Assembly (NCBI RefSeq): GCF_003408705.1
Contig: NZ_QAYL01000002.1
Location: 248,001-312,000 of the forward strand
Length of the DNA: 64,000 nt
Direction of reading: 5' to 3'
DNA from: Mycobacterium uberis
GTDB taxonomy: Bacteria > Actinomycetota > Actinomycetes > Mycobacteriales > Mycobacteriaceae
Numbering within the stretch: the first letter of the stretch is position 1; every line of letters begins with the position of its first letter. This document shows positions 22,350 to 32,600 of the stretch, one piece after another. Position numbers and translations under genes: made by a program. Under the pieces are notes generated by a model, which was not told where the DNA came from, ran no database searches, and worked only from the letters and a program-made list of their open reading frames with translations.

Positions 22350-22800
22350 TACATTCTTTCACTTAATCCCGCTAACTCCAAATGCATCATCAATCGATCA
22401 AAAAATACGTGCTGTGCCTTAAACAGCTTTAGTGAGCACCTGCGCAACCGAAAACCAGCTGACCCGGTCAACCTCTGGAAACTCATGTAATATACCCGAG
22501 CCTTTCGGCCACTCCAGTGCGGAGGTGTTGTTGCACGCGTCGGTGATGTCGAGATCCCCGCGCGCATCGAAAGCGTTAACCATCTTGCCGCTGGGCTATT
22601 TTTGTGCACCAAAGCCGATTCGTGTCCCGGCCGACACCGGCAGTCCGATCTTCTCGAGGAATACGTGCTGCTTGACCACCCAGGGATCATCACCGTCGGC
22701 GTTACCCGCTTTTTGCAATCGACCTGACCCCGTCGTTCTTACAGGTCCAAAACGGACTGCCAGGATACGTGATCAAGACTTCAACAACCACTGCCCCGGG
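22350..22800 (-). pseudogene. NUDIX hydrolase relic
   Basis: Minus-strand pieces: DDPWVVKQHVFLEKIGLPVSAGTRIGFGA (remnant of the NUDIX box, REFxEExG degenerated to HVFLEKIG) and SGKMVNAFDARGDLDITDACNNTSALEWPKGSG. Then HEFPEVDRVSWFSVAQVLTK and a C-terminal KAQHVFFDRLMMHLELAG. The order fits the COG4119-type NUDIX hydrolases of about 160 residues. In-frame stops and two frame changes show it is dead. Confidence 0.6.
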
Positions 22801-22849
22801 TCCGATACAATCGGATCCTCTTGTTGAATTTAGGCATAAAAAATACTGT

Positions 22850-24000
22850 TTTTCAGGTATCGACGGCGCGTTCAAGACCATTGAGCGATGACTTTAAGTG
22901 CGCAAGCAACTGTTGCAGGTGCGGTATACTGCGGCGACATCCAACCAGACCGAAATCAAGACGGTCCGCGTTGTTCACCAGGGTAATGTTCAGGGCTTGG
23001 TTATCCGGGATGTTAGACAGCGGATAACTGCCGTCTTGCCGTGCGCTGCCACAGTACATCTGCTATACTAACCTTGGCGTATTCGAGATCATGATGTCGT
23101 ACGTGGGCGATATCGACGATACGAAATCCGGAACGCCTGCCAGCGTCAGCGATTCCATGTCCAACACTGACAATGCGAGTACCTGGAGTCGCGGCAAGTC
23201 GACGAGAACTTTCTTGTTGCAACGCATCAATGCACTGATGATCTCAAGGTGGATTGCAAGATTCTCGACGTTGGTGCCGAGGTTACAAAGAATGCTGCCG
23301 ATTTGGTTGCCACCACTGTCAGCACCTGCTTTCAAACACAAGCTCACCCGGCACTATCGCGATCAACGGGTCTATCCGGCAAGGCATTCTGCTCGATCAG
23401 GTAGTAGCGCAGTGCACCGGCACACATGGTCAAGACAACATCGTTGACAGTCACTCCAGCAGCTTCCTTGACCTTCTTGACGCGGTCCAACGACCAGGAC
23501 TAGGCAGCGCATCGACGGGCTCCACCGATCTTGACGTTGAACATCGTGTGCGGCACCGTGAACGGCAAGGTCAACTGCTGCTCGAACAGCACGGTGCGCG
23601 CTAGCTTTAGCAAGTCCTGCCACAAATTCCGTCATCTTTACCAGTGGTCCCAACGAAAACGTGCCATTAGATTGCGGGCGCGCTCGCCGCGCTAGGCTCC
23701 ACATGGCCTGTACCTGGAGGTGATCCAGGTTAACAGACAATGTGCGCTACATGAGCTTCATCGTCGAAACACCGTCGATCAGGACGTGGTCAGCTTTAGT
23801 ACACATGGCGAACCGGCCATCACGCAGCCCTTCCACCACATCTAACTCCCGCAACGGGCGATGCCGATCCAGCAAGCTGGTATGCAGCATGGAGGTTGGC
23901 TCGAGCAGGTCGCCAAAGACCCACACTACACCCGGATAAACCCGCCCATGATCATTGCCGGACATTTCCGGAAGATGGGCTGAAATTGCTGTTTAACAAT
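22850..24000 (-). pseudogene. Wax ester synthase/diacylglycerol acyltransferase (Tgs family) relic
   Basis: Long matches on the minus strand: VWVFGDLLEPTSMLHTSLLDRHRPL, ELDVVEGLRDGRFAMCTKADHVLIDGVSTMKLM, MWSLARRARPQSNGTFS, GPLVKMTEFVAGLAKAS and LIEQNALPDR... Then SLCLKAGADSGGNQIGSILCNLGTNV and NIPDNQALNITLVNNADRLDFGLVGC. The HHxxxDG catalytic motif is altered to ADHVLIDG, so the first catalytic His has changed. With the frameshifts this abolishes activity. Mycobacterial Tgs enzymes make triacylglycerol. By position it is likely the Rv3734c or Rv3740c counterpart. Confidence 0.8.
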
Positions 24001-24499
24001 CAGAGTGTCGTAGGAATCCCGGACGAACCCTAGACCGACTCCTCCTGGCGGCTCATTTACCCATGTGCATGGGACACTCGCGCGATTCGGCAAAAAGAAA
24101 CATTGAGTCGGTGAGGCTCATCGTTTCCATTCATTTATTAGACCAGTGAAACTGGAATACCGGGTAGTCTACCACGAAAATTATTTTCTCCCATGGATGC
24201 TCCTGTCGGCTCTGAGTCCCCAACGTCAGCACAAGGATCCGAGCAAGGGTTCAGCAGATCCTGCGTAATTAACCTGCAAAAACCACTGCTAATCAACACT
24301 TTCTACGAACCAAGCAACTATTCGCTATCGGCTCGGCGGACCACCTTCCGGGAATCACGAACGGATAACGCAGGAATGTCGTTTGTCAGTCTCAACTCCC
24401 AAACCACGGCCTCCAAATGCCCAGATGGCGAGTCGGGGAAGGGTGTCGTCATAGTACACAAGCCGAAGCTCTATCTGCTAGACGTTATCATCTAGTGGA
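24001..24499. other. Decayed spacer, no assignable gene
   Basis: One plus-strand frame at 24193-24495 stays open for 100 codons, but its composition is not protein-like and no family is recognised. Nothing else stands out. Confidence 0.4.
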
Positions 24500-24850
24500 A
24501 GTTACGAGACGTTATACTCCATAGCGGCCTCTAAAGCCACGGCTGCCGCGGCGTTGGTGACCTGAGTGTCGGTATAGAAATCCGGATCTGGTGGCAAGGA
24601 TTTCGGTAAACTATCCACGTAGTCTCTGCGTCCTGAGCAATAATAGCTCTGATAGAGCTCACCTTAACGCAATAAAGTGCACCACGTTGAGCGACGGTAT
24701 CTCACCGGCCGCAGCTAGCACAATACCGGTTCGTTGCGTAGGCCGTTTCGGCGTTGCTGGCAGCCAGTTGCACACCAATACCCTGCAGGTATCTGACAGT
24801 TGCCCCGAGACCTGCTGGGTAACGCCACCACAAAACGGATGGAGAATAAG
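24500..24850 (-). pseudogene. Possible PE-family N-terminal domain relic
   Basis: Minus-strand fragments resemble a PE domain: LQGIGVQLAASNAETAYATN, then PAAAGEIPSLNVV (compare the PAAADEVS motif of PE proteins), and a helical tail TQVTNAAAAVALEAAMEYN. Three frames are needed to read it and the match is short, so this is a weak call. Confidence 0.35.
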
Positions 24851-25653
24851 GATAAGACATCAGAATTCTTCCTCAAACAACCCGAACAACGTCCCGCAAC
24901 AGCCGCGATCGTTAACGCACCACAGCGATCCGATTGTCTTTGCACTATGCATACCGACTGCGGTGCTAAAGCTAACTGCAACACATAACTATCGGTACGC
25001 AACGTTTGCGACAGGGCAAAACCACACAAACGACTGTAATCATCTACCCGCGATGGTGCACACTGCACACCGTTCTGGTCAAAATAACACGCGGTTGCGT
25101 TCAGCGTAGTGCTCTTGCTGCAACTTAAGACGAGACACTTCGGTCGCATCCTTACTATCAAGGACCTACATAGTGTAGCTGTTTTCCCAATTAGCCTTTA
25201 CAGCAGTAGGTTTCGATTTTCATCAGTGAGCGCAGCAATCGACGACTGCACCGCAACACGATATGTATGTAACTTAGGCACTCAAAGATCAAGGTCGCCG
25301 TCTGGGCCACTGTAGGAATCAGAAAATACGCGATCCGCACTATCGCCGACCGCCTCGGCCTGAGTGAGATGCATTCTGCCAACGACAACCTCATAGGAAC
25401 AAGTAGACTAAACTAGCCACAACAGCCTAATTGGCGTTCGGACTATGCAAGACAGATCGGCGTTTTTCGGCGAGGATTGCAGACTGCGTTGGCTACGCCG
25501 CGCCGACACCACGACAAATGAGTAAAGCAATAGACCGATTTCGCGCCTGGCTCAAGTGTCCGACACACAATCCGCAGTGTTGTCGAAACCGGACAGGGCT
25601 CAGATTGCAGTCGACATCCTGACGAATTGAATAATGATGTTTGATCTTTCGTG
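24851..25653. other. Decayed spacer downstream of papA5, no assignable gene
   Basis: About 800 nt between the PE-like relic and the papA5 stop. It has open frames of up to about 120 codons on the minus strand, but none shows a recognisable domain. In M. tuberculosis mas lies beyond papA5. I see no mas, fadD28 or mmpL7 sequence here. Confidence 0.45.
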
Positions 25654-26913
25654 TCACTCCATGATCCAGCCGTATTCCGAGGGAACAGTGCACAACAAGG
25701 AATGTATCGCCTCGAGCGCCTTCCCCGGCTCCTCGATGTGTCCGTGATGCTCGATGATCAGTTGCCCTTCATATACACCACAGGAATACAGATCGAGGGG
25801 GACACTGATCGAACAATAGAATCGGCCCTGAATGTCGTCGATAGCAAGACTCGGCGGTGTACGCATCGTTGGGAAGGCAGTGGCGTCAGTACAGAAGACA
25901 AGCGGTGGAAGCCCAGGCGGAGTTCCTTCAAATGCCGTACCGAAATGGAGCCCCGACTGCTGAACCACACCGTTGGCCAAATCAGCCCGAAGTGTAGCAC
26001 CGATATCAGTTGCTAGATCAACGATGTCGGTGTCCGGTCCGATCTCAGCGAGATATCCCGCCGCGCCGAGTAAGTTGGTGCTTTCGGTCGGGGCCACCGG
26101 AGGGGCAAGAACATATCGCAAGTCAACGGGGTAGACATACGGAATCGGGACGTGCGGAGTTTCACGAAGTTTCCATTCGGTCATCAGAATGGCCGCCGCT
26201 ACCACAGCATTGATACTGAGCCGATGCTCTCGGCCGAATGCCGCGAGGTCCGATGTCTCTTGCTTGGTAAGCCAAAGCCTCGTCACCGGAACAGCTTGGG
26301 GTAAACCAGGCTTCGCGAGGACAACCGGCCTCTCGGTGGTAGGGATCTCATAAGCATACATAACCGACAGGAAACGTTCAGCTCCCGACAGGCTGTACTT
26401 TTTGACACCGCGTTGTTGCAGCACGGCTTCCATAGACAGCGGCGTGGGCTGCGGGATTATCGGTCCGGGATCACCGGTAGTCACCACGTCGGTGTAACGG
26501 GAGAACAGCTCATCGACAAGAACGGCCCCATGGTGACCATCGGCCATGCTGTGATGGATGTAAAGTACTAGGTCGCCCCCTCCCTCGCGGAGAGTGAGCC
26601 GCATATTCAATAGGGACACACTCTGGTCGAGCTGTATTTCGCCAATGCCCGCAGCCGCCCCTTTGGTTCCGTCGACAACACAGATCCCAGAATGCATCAG
26701 ATCGTCTGCAACAAGATTCCAACCGCCATCAGAGCTTGGCTCAAGATGACTGGCCAAGATTGGGTGGGTTTCCACGAGAGCGTCGACGGCCTCCGACAGC
26801 GCATCGACATCAACAACACCGCGCAGCTGGATTGTCATGGAAGTGAAAACTTCATACTGTGCGAAGACTTCCTCGCTGTGTGACAGCTTTCGAATCACGG
26901 ATCCAGGAAACAC
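25654..26913 (-). CDS. papA5: Phthiocerol/phthiodiolone dimycocerosyl transferase PapA5
   Basis: 419-residue acyltransferase that moves mycocerosic acids from the Mas synthase to the two hydroxyls of (phenol)phthiocerol, the last step of PDIM/PGL core assembly. Start is the GTG at 26913 (MFPGSVIRKLSHSEEVFA), with GGGAG 7 nt upstream. The BAHD/condensation-type motif HHSMADG lies at 120-126 (catalytic H121, D125; H124/D128 in M. tuberculosis), and the solvent-channel region LPPLVFCTDATAF is present. It is the last gene of the operon, 18 nt after drrC. Length is close to the usual 422. Since the first pps genes look fused (see 46182-51029), this enzyme's normal diol substrate may be altered here. 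Confidence 0.95.
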   Translation of the reverse strand: MFPGSVIRKLSHSEEVFAQYEVFTSMTIQLRGVVDVDALSEAVDALVETHPILASHLEPSSDGGWNLVADDLMHSGICVVDGTKGAAAGIGEIQLDQSVSLLNMRLTLREGGGDLVLYIHHSMADGHHGAVLVDELFSRYTDVVTTGDPGPIIPQPTPLSMEAVLQQRGVKKYSLSGAERFLSVMYAYEIPTTERPVVLAKPGLPQAVPVTRLWLTKQETSDLAAFGREHRLSINAVVAAAILMTEWKLRETPHVPIPYVYPVDLRYVLAPPVAPTESTNLLGAAGYLAEIGPDTDIVDLATDIGATLRADLANGVVQQSGLHFGTAFEGTPPGLPPLVFCTDATAFPTMRTPPSLAIDDIQGRFYCSISVPLDLYSCGVYEGQLIIEHHGHIEEPGKALEAIHSLLCTVPSEYGWIME

Positions 26914-26931
26914 CTTAGGACTCCCAACTGA

Positions 26932-27765
26932 TCAATGCGTGCTGGCCCGTCGATAGCCGCTTACCATGGGTACCACGCATGCGAAACAGATACACGTAGT
27001 CCATAGCAGCATGCCGATCATCGGAGCTAACACCGGACCACCCGTCGATAATCCACGCATCGCCGCGATGGCGTAGCTCACTGGCTGATGCGCGACAACT
27101 GGCTGAATCCAGCCAGGATACGCGTCCAGCGGCACTAAACCCGTAGAGAAAAATATCGTGATTGCCTGGGTCAACTCAACCGCCTCAACCAGGAATGTTT
27201 GCGTAGCATAGAACGCCACGGTGGTAACGATAACGGCAAACGCGATTCCCAATATCACTGGAACACTAATCCACACCAAACTCGCAATGACACCCTGCCG
27301 AAACCTGAAACCCAACATTACCCCCACACCCAGCATTACCAAGGTGGAGAGTAGAATGCGAATCGCATCTGCGAGGATTCGAGAAAGCAAACCCGATGCC
27401 CGATGCACTGGCAGAACCCACAACCGGGAAAGCACTCCACTGTAGCGCTCGCGCGTCAGGTCGATTGCGACGAACATCGATCCAGTGATCGCGGCGCCGA
27501 GTGAGATTAGCGGCACGAAGCTATACAGACCACTCTCGTGAGTTACGACGTAAGCCAGGTTACCAAGCACAATGTTCAACGTCAGTAAAAACAGAATCGG
27601 TAAGACGACCGCTTCAACGACGGTGAGATAGTCACGTGCCCACCGAATGAGGATCCGCCTAGTCAGCAACAGAGTATGCAAAACGAGTAGTCGAACAAAA
27701 TTATCCGGGTACTGCGAGCGAACGGGTGCAAACCCGACTTGCTGATCTATCACAGAAATTGTCAC
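26932..27765 (-). CDS. drrC: DrrC, ABC-2 transporter permease for PDIM/PGL
   Basis: ABC-2 type integral membrane subunit working with DrrA and DrrB in export of phthiocerol lipids. I chose the GTG at 27765 (VTISVIDQQVG). It gives 277 residues (276 in M. tuberculosis), sits 4 nt after the drrB stop and has AAGAGG upstream. A longer in-frame ATG at 27792 would overlap drrB by 23 nt. About six hydrophobic segments are visible (e.g. YLTVVEAVVLPILFLLTLNIVLG, FVPLISLGAAITGSMFVAIDL, IGMLLWTTCICFACVVPMV). The ABC-2 signature region RLWVLPVHRASGLLSRILADAIR is intact, and the C-terminus GYRRASTH is as in M. tuberculosis. Confidence 0.92.
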   Translation of the reverse strand: MTISVIDQQVGFAPVRSQYPDNFVRLLVLHTLLLTRRILIRWARDYLTVVEAVVLPILFLLTLNIVLGNLAYVVTHESGLYSFVPLISLGAAITGSMFVAIDLTRERYSGVLSRLWVLPVHRASGLLSRILADAIRILLSTLVMLGVGVMLGFRFRQGVIASLVWISVPVILGIAFAVIVTTVAFYATQTFLVEAVELTQAITIFFSTGLVPLDAYPGWIQPVVAHQPVSYAIAAMRGLSTGGPVLAPMIGMLLWTTCICFACVVPMVSGYRRASTH

Positions 27766-27769
27766 AGGG

Positions 27770-28633
27770 TCATGGCCTCTTGGACAAAACAACGAAGGAC
27801 GAGAACACCAGAACCACCAGAAAACCGAACAACCATGCCAACGTCGGTGCCATGATGGGCCATGTCACCGGTAGAGCGGACTTAATGGTATCCCCGGCCA
27901 GTGCGCGCAGCGCGTCCACGAACTGAGAAACCGGTTGGTTACGGACAAAGGGGTGGATCCAACGCGGAAACAGCTTTAAAGGCATGAGACCAACGGAAAG
28001 CAGTCCGAAGATCAAAATAGGCAAGGTCAACAGCGGCAGCATCGCATCGGGGTTCCTGGTGGCGGTGCCAACCAAATCACCGGCAAATGACAGTAATGCC
28101 CCGATCGCGAGCACCAACACGCAGAAACCGACGATACAGAGAGGTCCGCGATGGAACCGGAATCCGCCACCATGTGCCCATACAACCGATACCGCCAAAC
28201 CCCAGCAGCACCGGTGCACACTGACTGACACGCGAGCAAACACCGGTGTCAGCGGGGCGATCGGCATAGACCTAAACCGTCGATTGATGCCTAGCAGCGA
28301 ATCAGTTGCTGCACGGAAGGCTGAGGTAATGGCGACGAACGCGACGGCCTGGAGTGTGACTACCGGCGTGATGTATTGGAACAAGTTGCTCGCGACGCCT
28401 GCGCCCCCCACGAAACGGTTCCACGGTATGGCGAACGGTATAGTGAAACCCACCATGAAAACTATCGGTGCGCCGATCGTAGTGATCTTCTCACCGTTAC
28501 GCAGACCCGGCGCGGCAAAGCGTGTGAAGAGTACCCACCACTGCCGGCGCATCGATAAGCGTGGCTTCTCAATGTTCGTTCTTGGCCGCTCGCACATCGG
28601 AGCTGCGGCCGAATCTAAGGCAGGGGCGCTCAT
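27770..28633 (-). CDS. drrB: DrrB, ABC-2 transporter permease for PDIM/PGL
   Basis: 287-residue ABC-2 permease (289 in M. tuberculosis). The hydrophilic N-terminus of about 45 residues is followed by six membrane segments, including IGAPIVFMVGFTIPFAIPW, ITPVVTLQAVAFVAITSAF, IVGFCVLVLAIGALLSFAGDL and LLTLPILIFGLLSVGLMPL, and the last near 262-282. The ABC-2 cytoplasmic motif RRFRSMPIAPLTPVFARV is present. Its ATG at 28633 overlaps the drrA stop by 4 nt (ATGA), so it is translationally coupled to the ATPase. With DrrC it forms the membrane channel of the exporter. Intact, no unusual residues seen. Confidence 0.94.
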   Translation of the reverse strand: MSAPALDSAAAPMCERPRTNIEKPRLSMRRQWWVLFTRFAAPGLRNGEKITTIGAPIVFMVGFTIPFAIPWNRFVGGAGVASNLFQYITPVVTLQAVAFVAITSAFRAATDSLLGINRRFRSMPIAPLTPVFARVSVSVHRCCWGLAVSVVWAHGGGFRFHRGPLCIVGFCVLVLAIGALLSFAGDLVGTATRNPDAMLPLLTLPILIFGLLSVGLMPLKLFPRWIHPFVRNQPVSQFVDALRALAGDTIKSALPVTWPIMAPTLAWLFGFLVVLVFSSFVVLSKRP

Positions 28634-29625
28634 CGCATGACCCTCAACGCTACATGGCTCAGTGATTCGCTGGGATCCGTTGTCATGGACAAAAATACGT
28701 CATCGAGAGACGGGCGACACAGCGCGATGTCGGCCAACTCAATATTCGCCTCGTCGAGCCGGCGCGCAGCCTCGATGAGCGTACGCGCGCCGTCTGGCGC
28801 CGGCATTGCAATCCGGTCCGATTCGGGCGACAACATCGCCCTACTGTGCTCGGGCAACAACGACCCTAACGCTACGACAATAGTGTCCAGATCCTTTAGG
28901 TCACGCGGCACTATTTCGCAGAAGGTGTCGCCAGCGCGGTGCTTGAGCTCATTCGCGGTCCCCTCGGCGATGATCGTACCGTGATCGATCAGGATGATCC
29001 TGTCACTGAGTGCATCCGCCTCCTCAAGATACTGCGTGGTCAACAACGTGGCGATGCCAAGCTTCTTAAAGCTGACCACCAGATCCCAAATAGCTTGTCG
29101 GCTCCTGGGATCCAACCCGGTGGTGGGCTCATCTAAGAACGCCACTTGGGGTTGGACCACCAATCCGCACGCGATGTCTATCCGGCGGCGCATCCCGCCG
29201 GAATACGTACTCACCTTCCGCTTCCCAGCGTGTATCAGGCTAAATTGCTCGAGCAGTTCGGCTGCCCGCTTGCGTGCCGCGGACTTGTTTAACCCATACA
29301 GACGCCCAAACAACACCAAGTTCTGCTCACCGGAAAGCGCGTCATCGACGGCCACTTGTTGGCCGGTTACCATGATCGAGCGGCGCACATAGGCTGGGTC
29401 GGAAACGACATTATAGCCGGCAACAGTTGCCAAGCCGCTATCCGGCTGGGTCAGCGTCGACAAGATGTCCACCATGGTCGTCTTGCCGGCCCCGTTCGGG
29501 CCAAGTAGACCGATCACTTCACCGCGGTCCACGTCGAAACTTACATCATCCAGGGCCACAATCTTGCCTTTGCCGTAAGTCTTGCGAACCTTGCGAACCG
29601 TCACAGCTTTATCGTTGTTGCGCAT
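28630..29625 (-). CDS. drrA: DrrA, ABC transporter ATP-binding protein for PDIM/PGL
   Basis: 331-residue ATPase energising DrrBC. Walker A is GPNGAGKTT (42-50), the ABC signature YSGGM (141-145) and Walker B VAFLDE (161-166), with TTQYLEEADALSDRI after it as in daunorubicin-type ABC exporters (Q in place of the usual switch His). The C-terminal ~100-residue regulatory part of the DrrA family is present. The ATG at 29625 follows the ppsE stop by 11 nt with GGAGAATC as ribosome site. All nucleotide-binding residues are intact, so the exporter should be active. Confidence 0.95.
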   Translation of the reverse strand: MRNNDKAVTVRKVRKTYGKGKIVALDDVSFDVDRGEVIGLLGPNGAGKTTMVDILSTLTQPDSGLATVAGYNVVSDPAYVRRSIMVTGQQVAVDDALSGEQNLVLFGRLYGLNKSAARKRAAELLEQFSLIHAGKRKVSTYSGGMRRRIDIACGLVVQPQVAFLDEPTTGLDPRSRQAIWDLVVSFKKLGIATLLTTQYLEEADALSDRIILIDHGTIIAEGTANELKHRAGDTFCEIVPRDLKDLDTIVVALGSLLPEHSRAMLSPESDRIAMPAPDGARTLIEAARRLDEANIELADIALCRPSLDDVFLSMTTDPSESLSHVALRVMR

Positions 29626-29636
29626 CCTGATTCTCC

Positions 29637-32600
29637 TCAGCCGTCATCCAGGTTCGACAAGTCCACCAGGCCGCCAGTTTGGGACAACCCAACCATTTCA
29701 CTAGCTTTTTGCTCGTCTTGCTGCGTCGTCGCGATGCCTTCCTGGATCAGTTTGCTAAGCGTGGCCGGGAAAGACTGCGCGAGTGCTTCTGTCGTTGCCT
29801 GGGGGATCCGGCGGACGTCGTACCACCAATCGAGATGCAGTGAGCCGCTGTATCGATAGGCCCGAAGTTCAATAGCATGACCCATTCCGGGGATCGGTTG
29901 TCGCACCGGAAGCGTCATATCCGAGTCGGACTGTACCGGAGCATCGACCGACGGCGGATCAGGGACTACACCCACGTACCGGAAGTGGATGTCAGGCGTG
30001 CGCTGCGTACTGAGCACGCGTCCGGTCGGTGCGCACATATACCGCAGCAGCCCGTATCCAATTCCGTAGTGCGGAACGGATTTAAGAGTGTTGTGAATAG
30101 CGTCTAGCTGCACAAGCGCGCCCTGGCCCTTTGCGCAGGTCAGCGGAACTGGATAGTAGTTAGTGAACCAGCCGATCGTTCTACGCACGTCGACGTCCGG
30201 CCGCAGCACCGAGCGGCCTTCGCCCTCAAGCTCTATGGCGACCACACCATCACCGACTGTCTGGGCAATTGTGCGACCAAGCGCGGCCAACATGATCACC
30301 TGAATCGACCGCCGGAATCTGCGCCGGGCATCATCCAGCTCGGATGTCTGTTCGACGCTTAATATGCACGACACCTTGGTCAGATCGTCGGGGCCGGGAG
30401 GTTGAGTGCCATCTGTATTGGTCGAGGCATCGGCCAACCACAAATTCACCTTGTTCGAATTCTCAATCCAGAAGGAGCGAGTATCGAGAGCTGCCGGATG
30501 CGTAGCGAGGGCTGCACAGCGCAACGACCATTCTCGCCACCCGGTGGTGACCGGTTCCAGAGTGATCTCCTCGCCGGCCAGTCGTTGCCCAAATGCAGTG
30601 ATGATGTCGGTGTTCAGAATTCGGTACGATGTGTCGTCGATGGCGATATGGTGCACAGCAAGACCGAGGTAGTGCGAACCACCGTGGGCGGTAGTGATCT
30701 GTACCGCGGTCATCAGCTCGTTAGAATCACTTTGACCAGCAAGGAGTTCAGCCAGGATTCCAGACACCGCGGCTCGTTCCTCTGCACTGCCGGCAGCTAC
30801 ACCATCGGGAAGCGACTGAATCGAGAGCCGGGTGAATTCTCCGGTTGCCGCGATATGCTGCTCCCACATTCCGTCGTTCTCAACGAGGTTGAGACGTAAC
30901 GCCTCGTGATGGTTGACCACCGCGGTCAACACGGCTCGAATGTCATCTGACCCTATCCCGGGGTCTAACCGCAGGATCAGCGGGACACTCCAGCGACCAC
31001 TGTCGCGCAATCCCCGCTCAAGGAAGTAAGCGATGTTCGGTGGAACCGCCGGATGTGCTTCAGCCTCCGGCGGTTTCGCCAACCCGCTCGATGCAAATAA
31101 AGCATCGACGGCTGCCGTTAACGAGGCCAGAGTCGGATGTTCATACATATCTTGCGGTGTGATGGTCAAACCTTCGTTGGCCGCGGCCATCGAGATACTG
31201 ATCGCCATCAGGGAATCGCCGCCGAGATCAAAGAAATTAGCGTTACGATCGACCGAGCTGACACCTAAACACTGTGACCAGATACGCTGCAATGTGGCCT
31301 CAGTCTGTGACTCCCCGTTAGGCGCCCCATCACCGGTGGTGGAGCCAGCCGCTGAGTCGCTGCATACGCCGAGAGCTTGCGTCCAAACCGTGTGATTGGG
31401 TTCCACCCAATGTCGCTGGCGGGCAAACGGATAGCCAGGCAAGGAAACGAGATGCGGCCTAGTTGAACGCCGCGATGTCCAGTCGACCTCGATTCCAGCC
31501 GACCAAAGTTCGCCCAGCGCACGCAGGAAAGTATCGCGGTCATCGGTGTTCTGAAGCGGGTGACGCATGAGCCGAACGGTGCGATGCCCACTTGACCACT
31601 TCGGTTGACGCATCGCCGAACCGGTCAGGCTGCCACCGGGACCGACCTCGACCAGGACTCGACCTGGTTGCGACAGCACCACATCAAGCTCGTCGGCGAA
31701 GCGGATCGTGGAACTTATCTGACGTGCCCAACTTTCAGGATCGGTGACCTGCTGTTCAGACATCCAGGTTCCAGTGAGGTTGCTCAACAGTGGCGTGCAC
31801 GGAACATGGAGCTGTTGACGGGACAGGAATTCGGAAAATTCTCCCAGCATGGGATCCATCGAGCTGGTATGGAACGCATGAGTGGCGCGGACTCGCCGGA
31901 CAGGTATCTCCGCCTCGTTAAGACGTTGGCTGAACGCGCGAATCTGGTCTTTGGGGCCGGCGACCACGCAGTTACTGGGATCGTTCACGGCGGACAGCTC
32001 GACACCCTTGACCGCATACTCTGTTAGGTACTCGGTGATGTTGTCGGGACCCAGCGCCACCGCAATCATGGCCCCCGGCGGCGACTCGCGCATCAAGCGA
32101 GCACGCAACGACACTGTTTTGATCGCCGTCTCGAGGTCGAATACCCCAGCCAAGGTGGCTGCGATATATTCGCCGGTGCTGTATCCGATGTATGCTCCGG
32201 CACTTACACCGTAACTGTTAACCAACTTCGCCAGTGCATATTCCACCGTGAACAGCGCCGGTTGCGAGCGGTCGATGCGCTCCAAATCCGTTGTAGTGCC
32301 GTTGAATATCACCGAGTGCAAGTCCAGGCCGCCCATCGCTTCGCGGAATCCGGCAGCGCAGGTGTCGAAGTGTTCGGCGAAGACGGACTCGGTGTCGTAG
32401 AGTCCTTTAGCCATTTCGACATGCTGAGCACCCTGCCCAGGAAACAGGAAAACGACGCGGTCTGATCCCAAGGCAATAGTTGTGACAGTGTCGGCGGCAC
32501 CTCGCTCAGCATCGGCACCGGATTCGCCAACGAAAACATTGTCGTGCTCGGCCGCTCGCAGAACCGTGACCGCATGCTCTCGGTCATGAACGACCGCGGC

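Noticed and set aside
24193..24495. 100-codon plus-strand ORF considered as a gene
   Set aside because: No ribosome site, no recognisable domain, Ser/Thr/Arg-rich composition typical of out-of-frame translation, and it lies in decayed DNA.
24715..25161. 148-codon minus-strand ORF considered as a secreted Cys-rich protein
   Set aside because: It overlaps the PE-like relic in another frame, cysteines are scattered without pattern, and there is no signal peptide or ribosome site.
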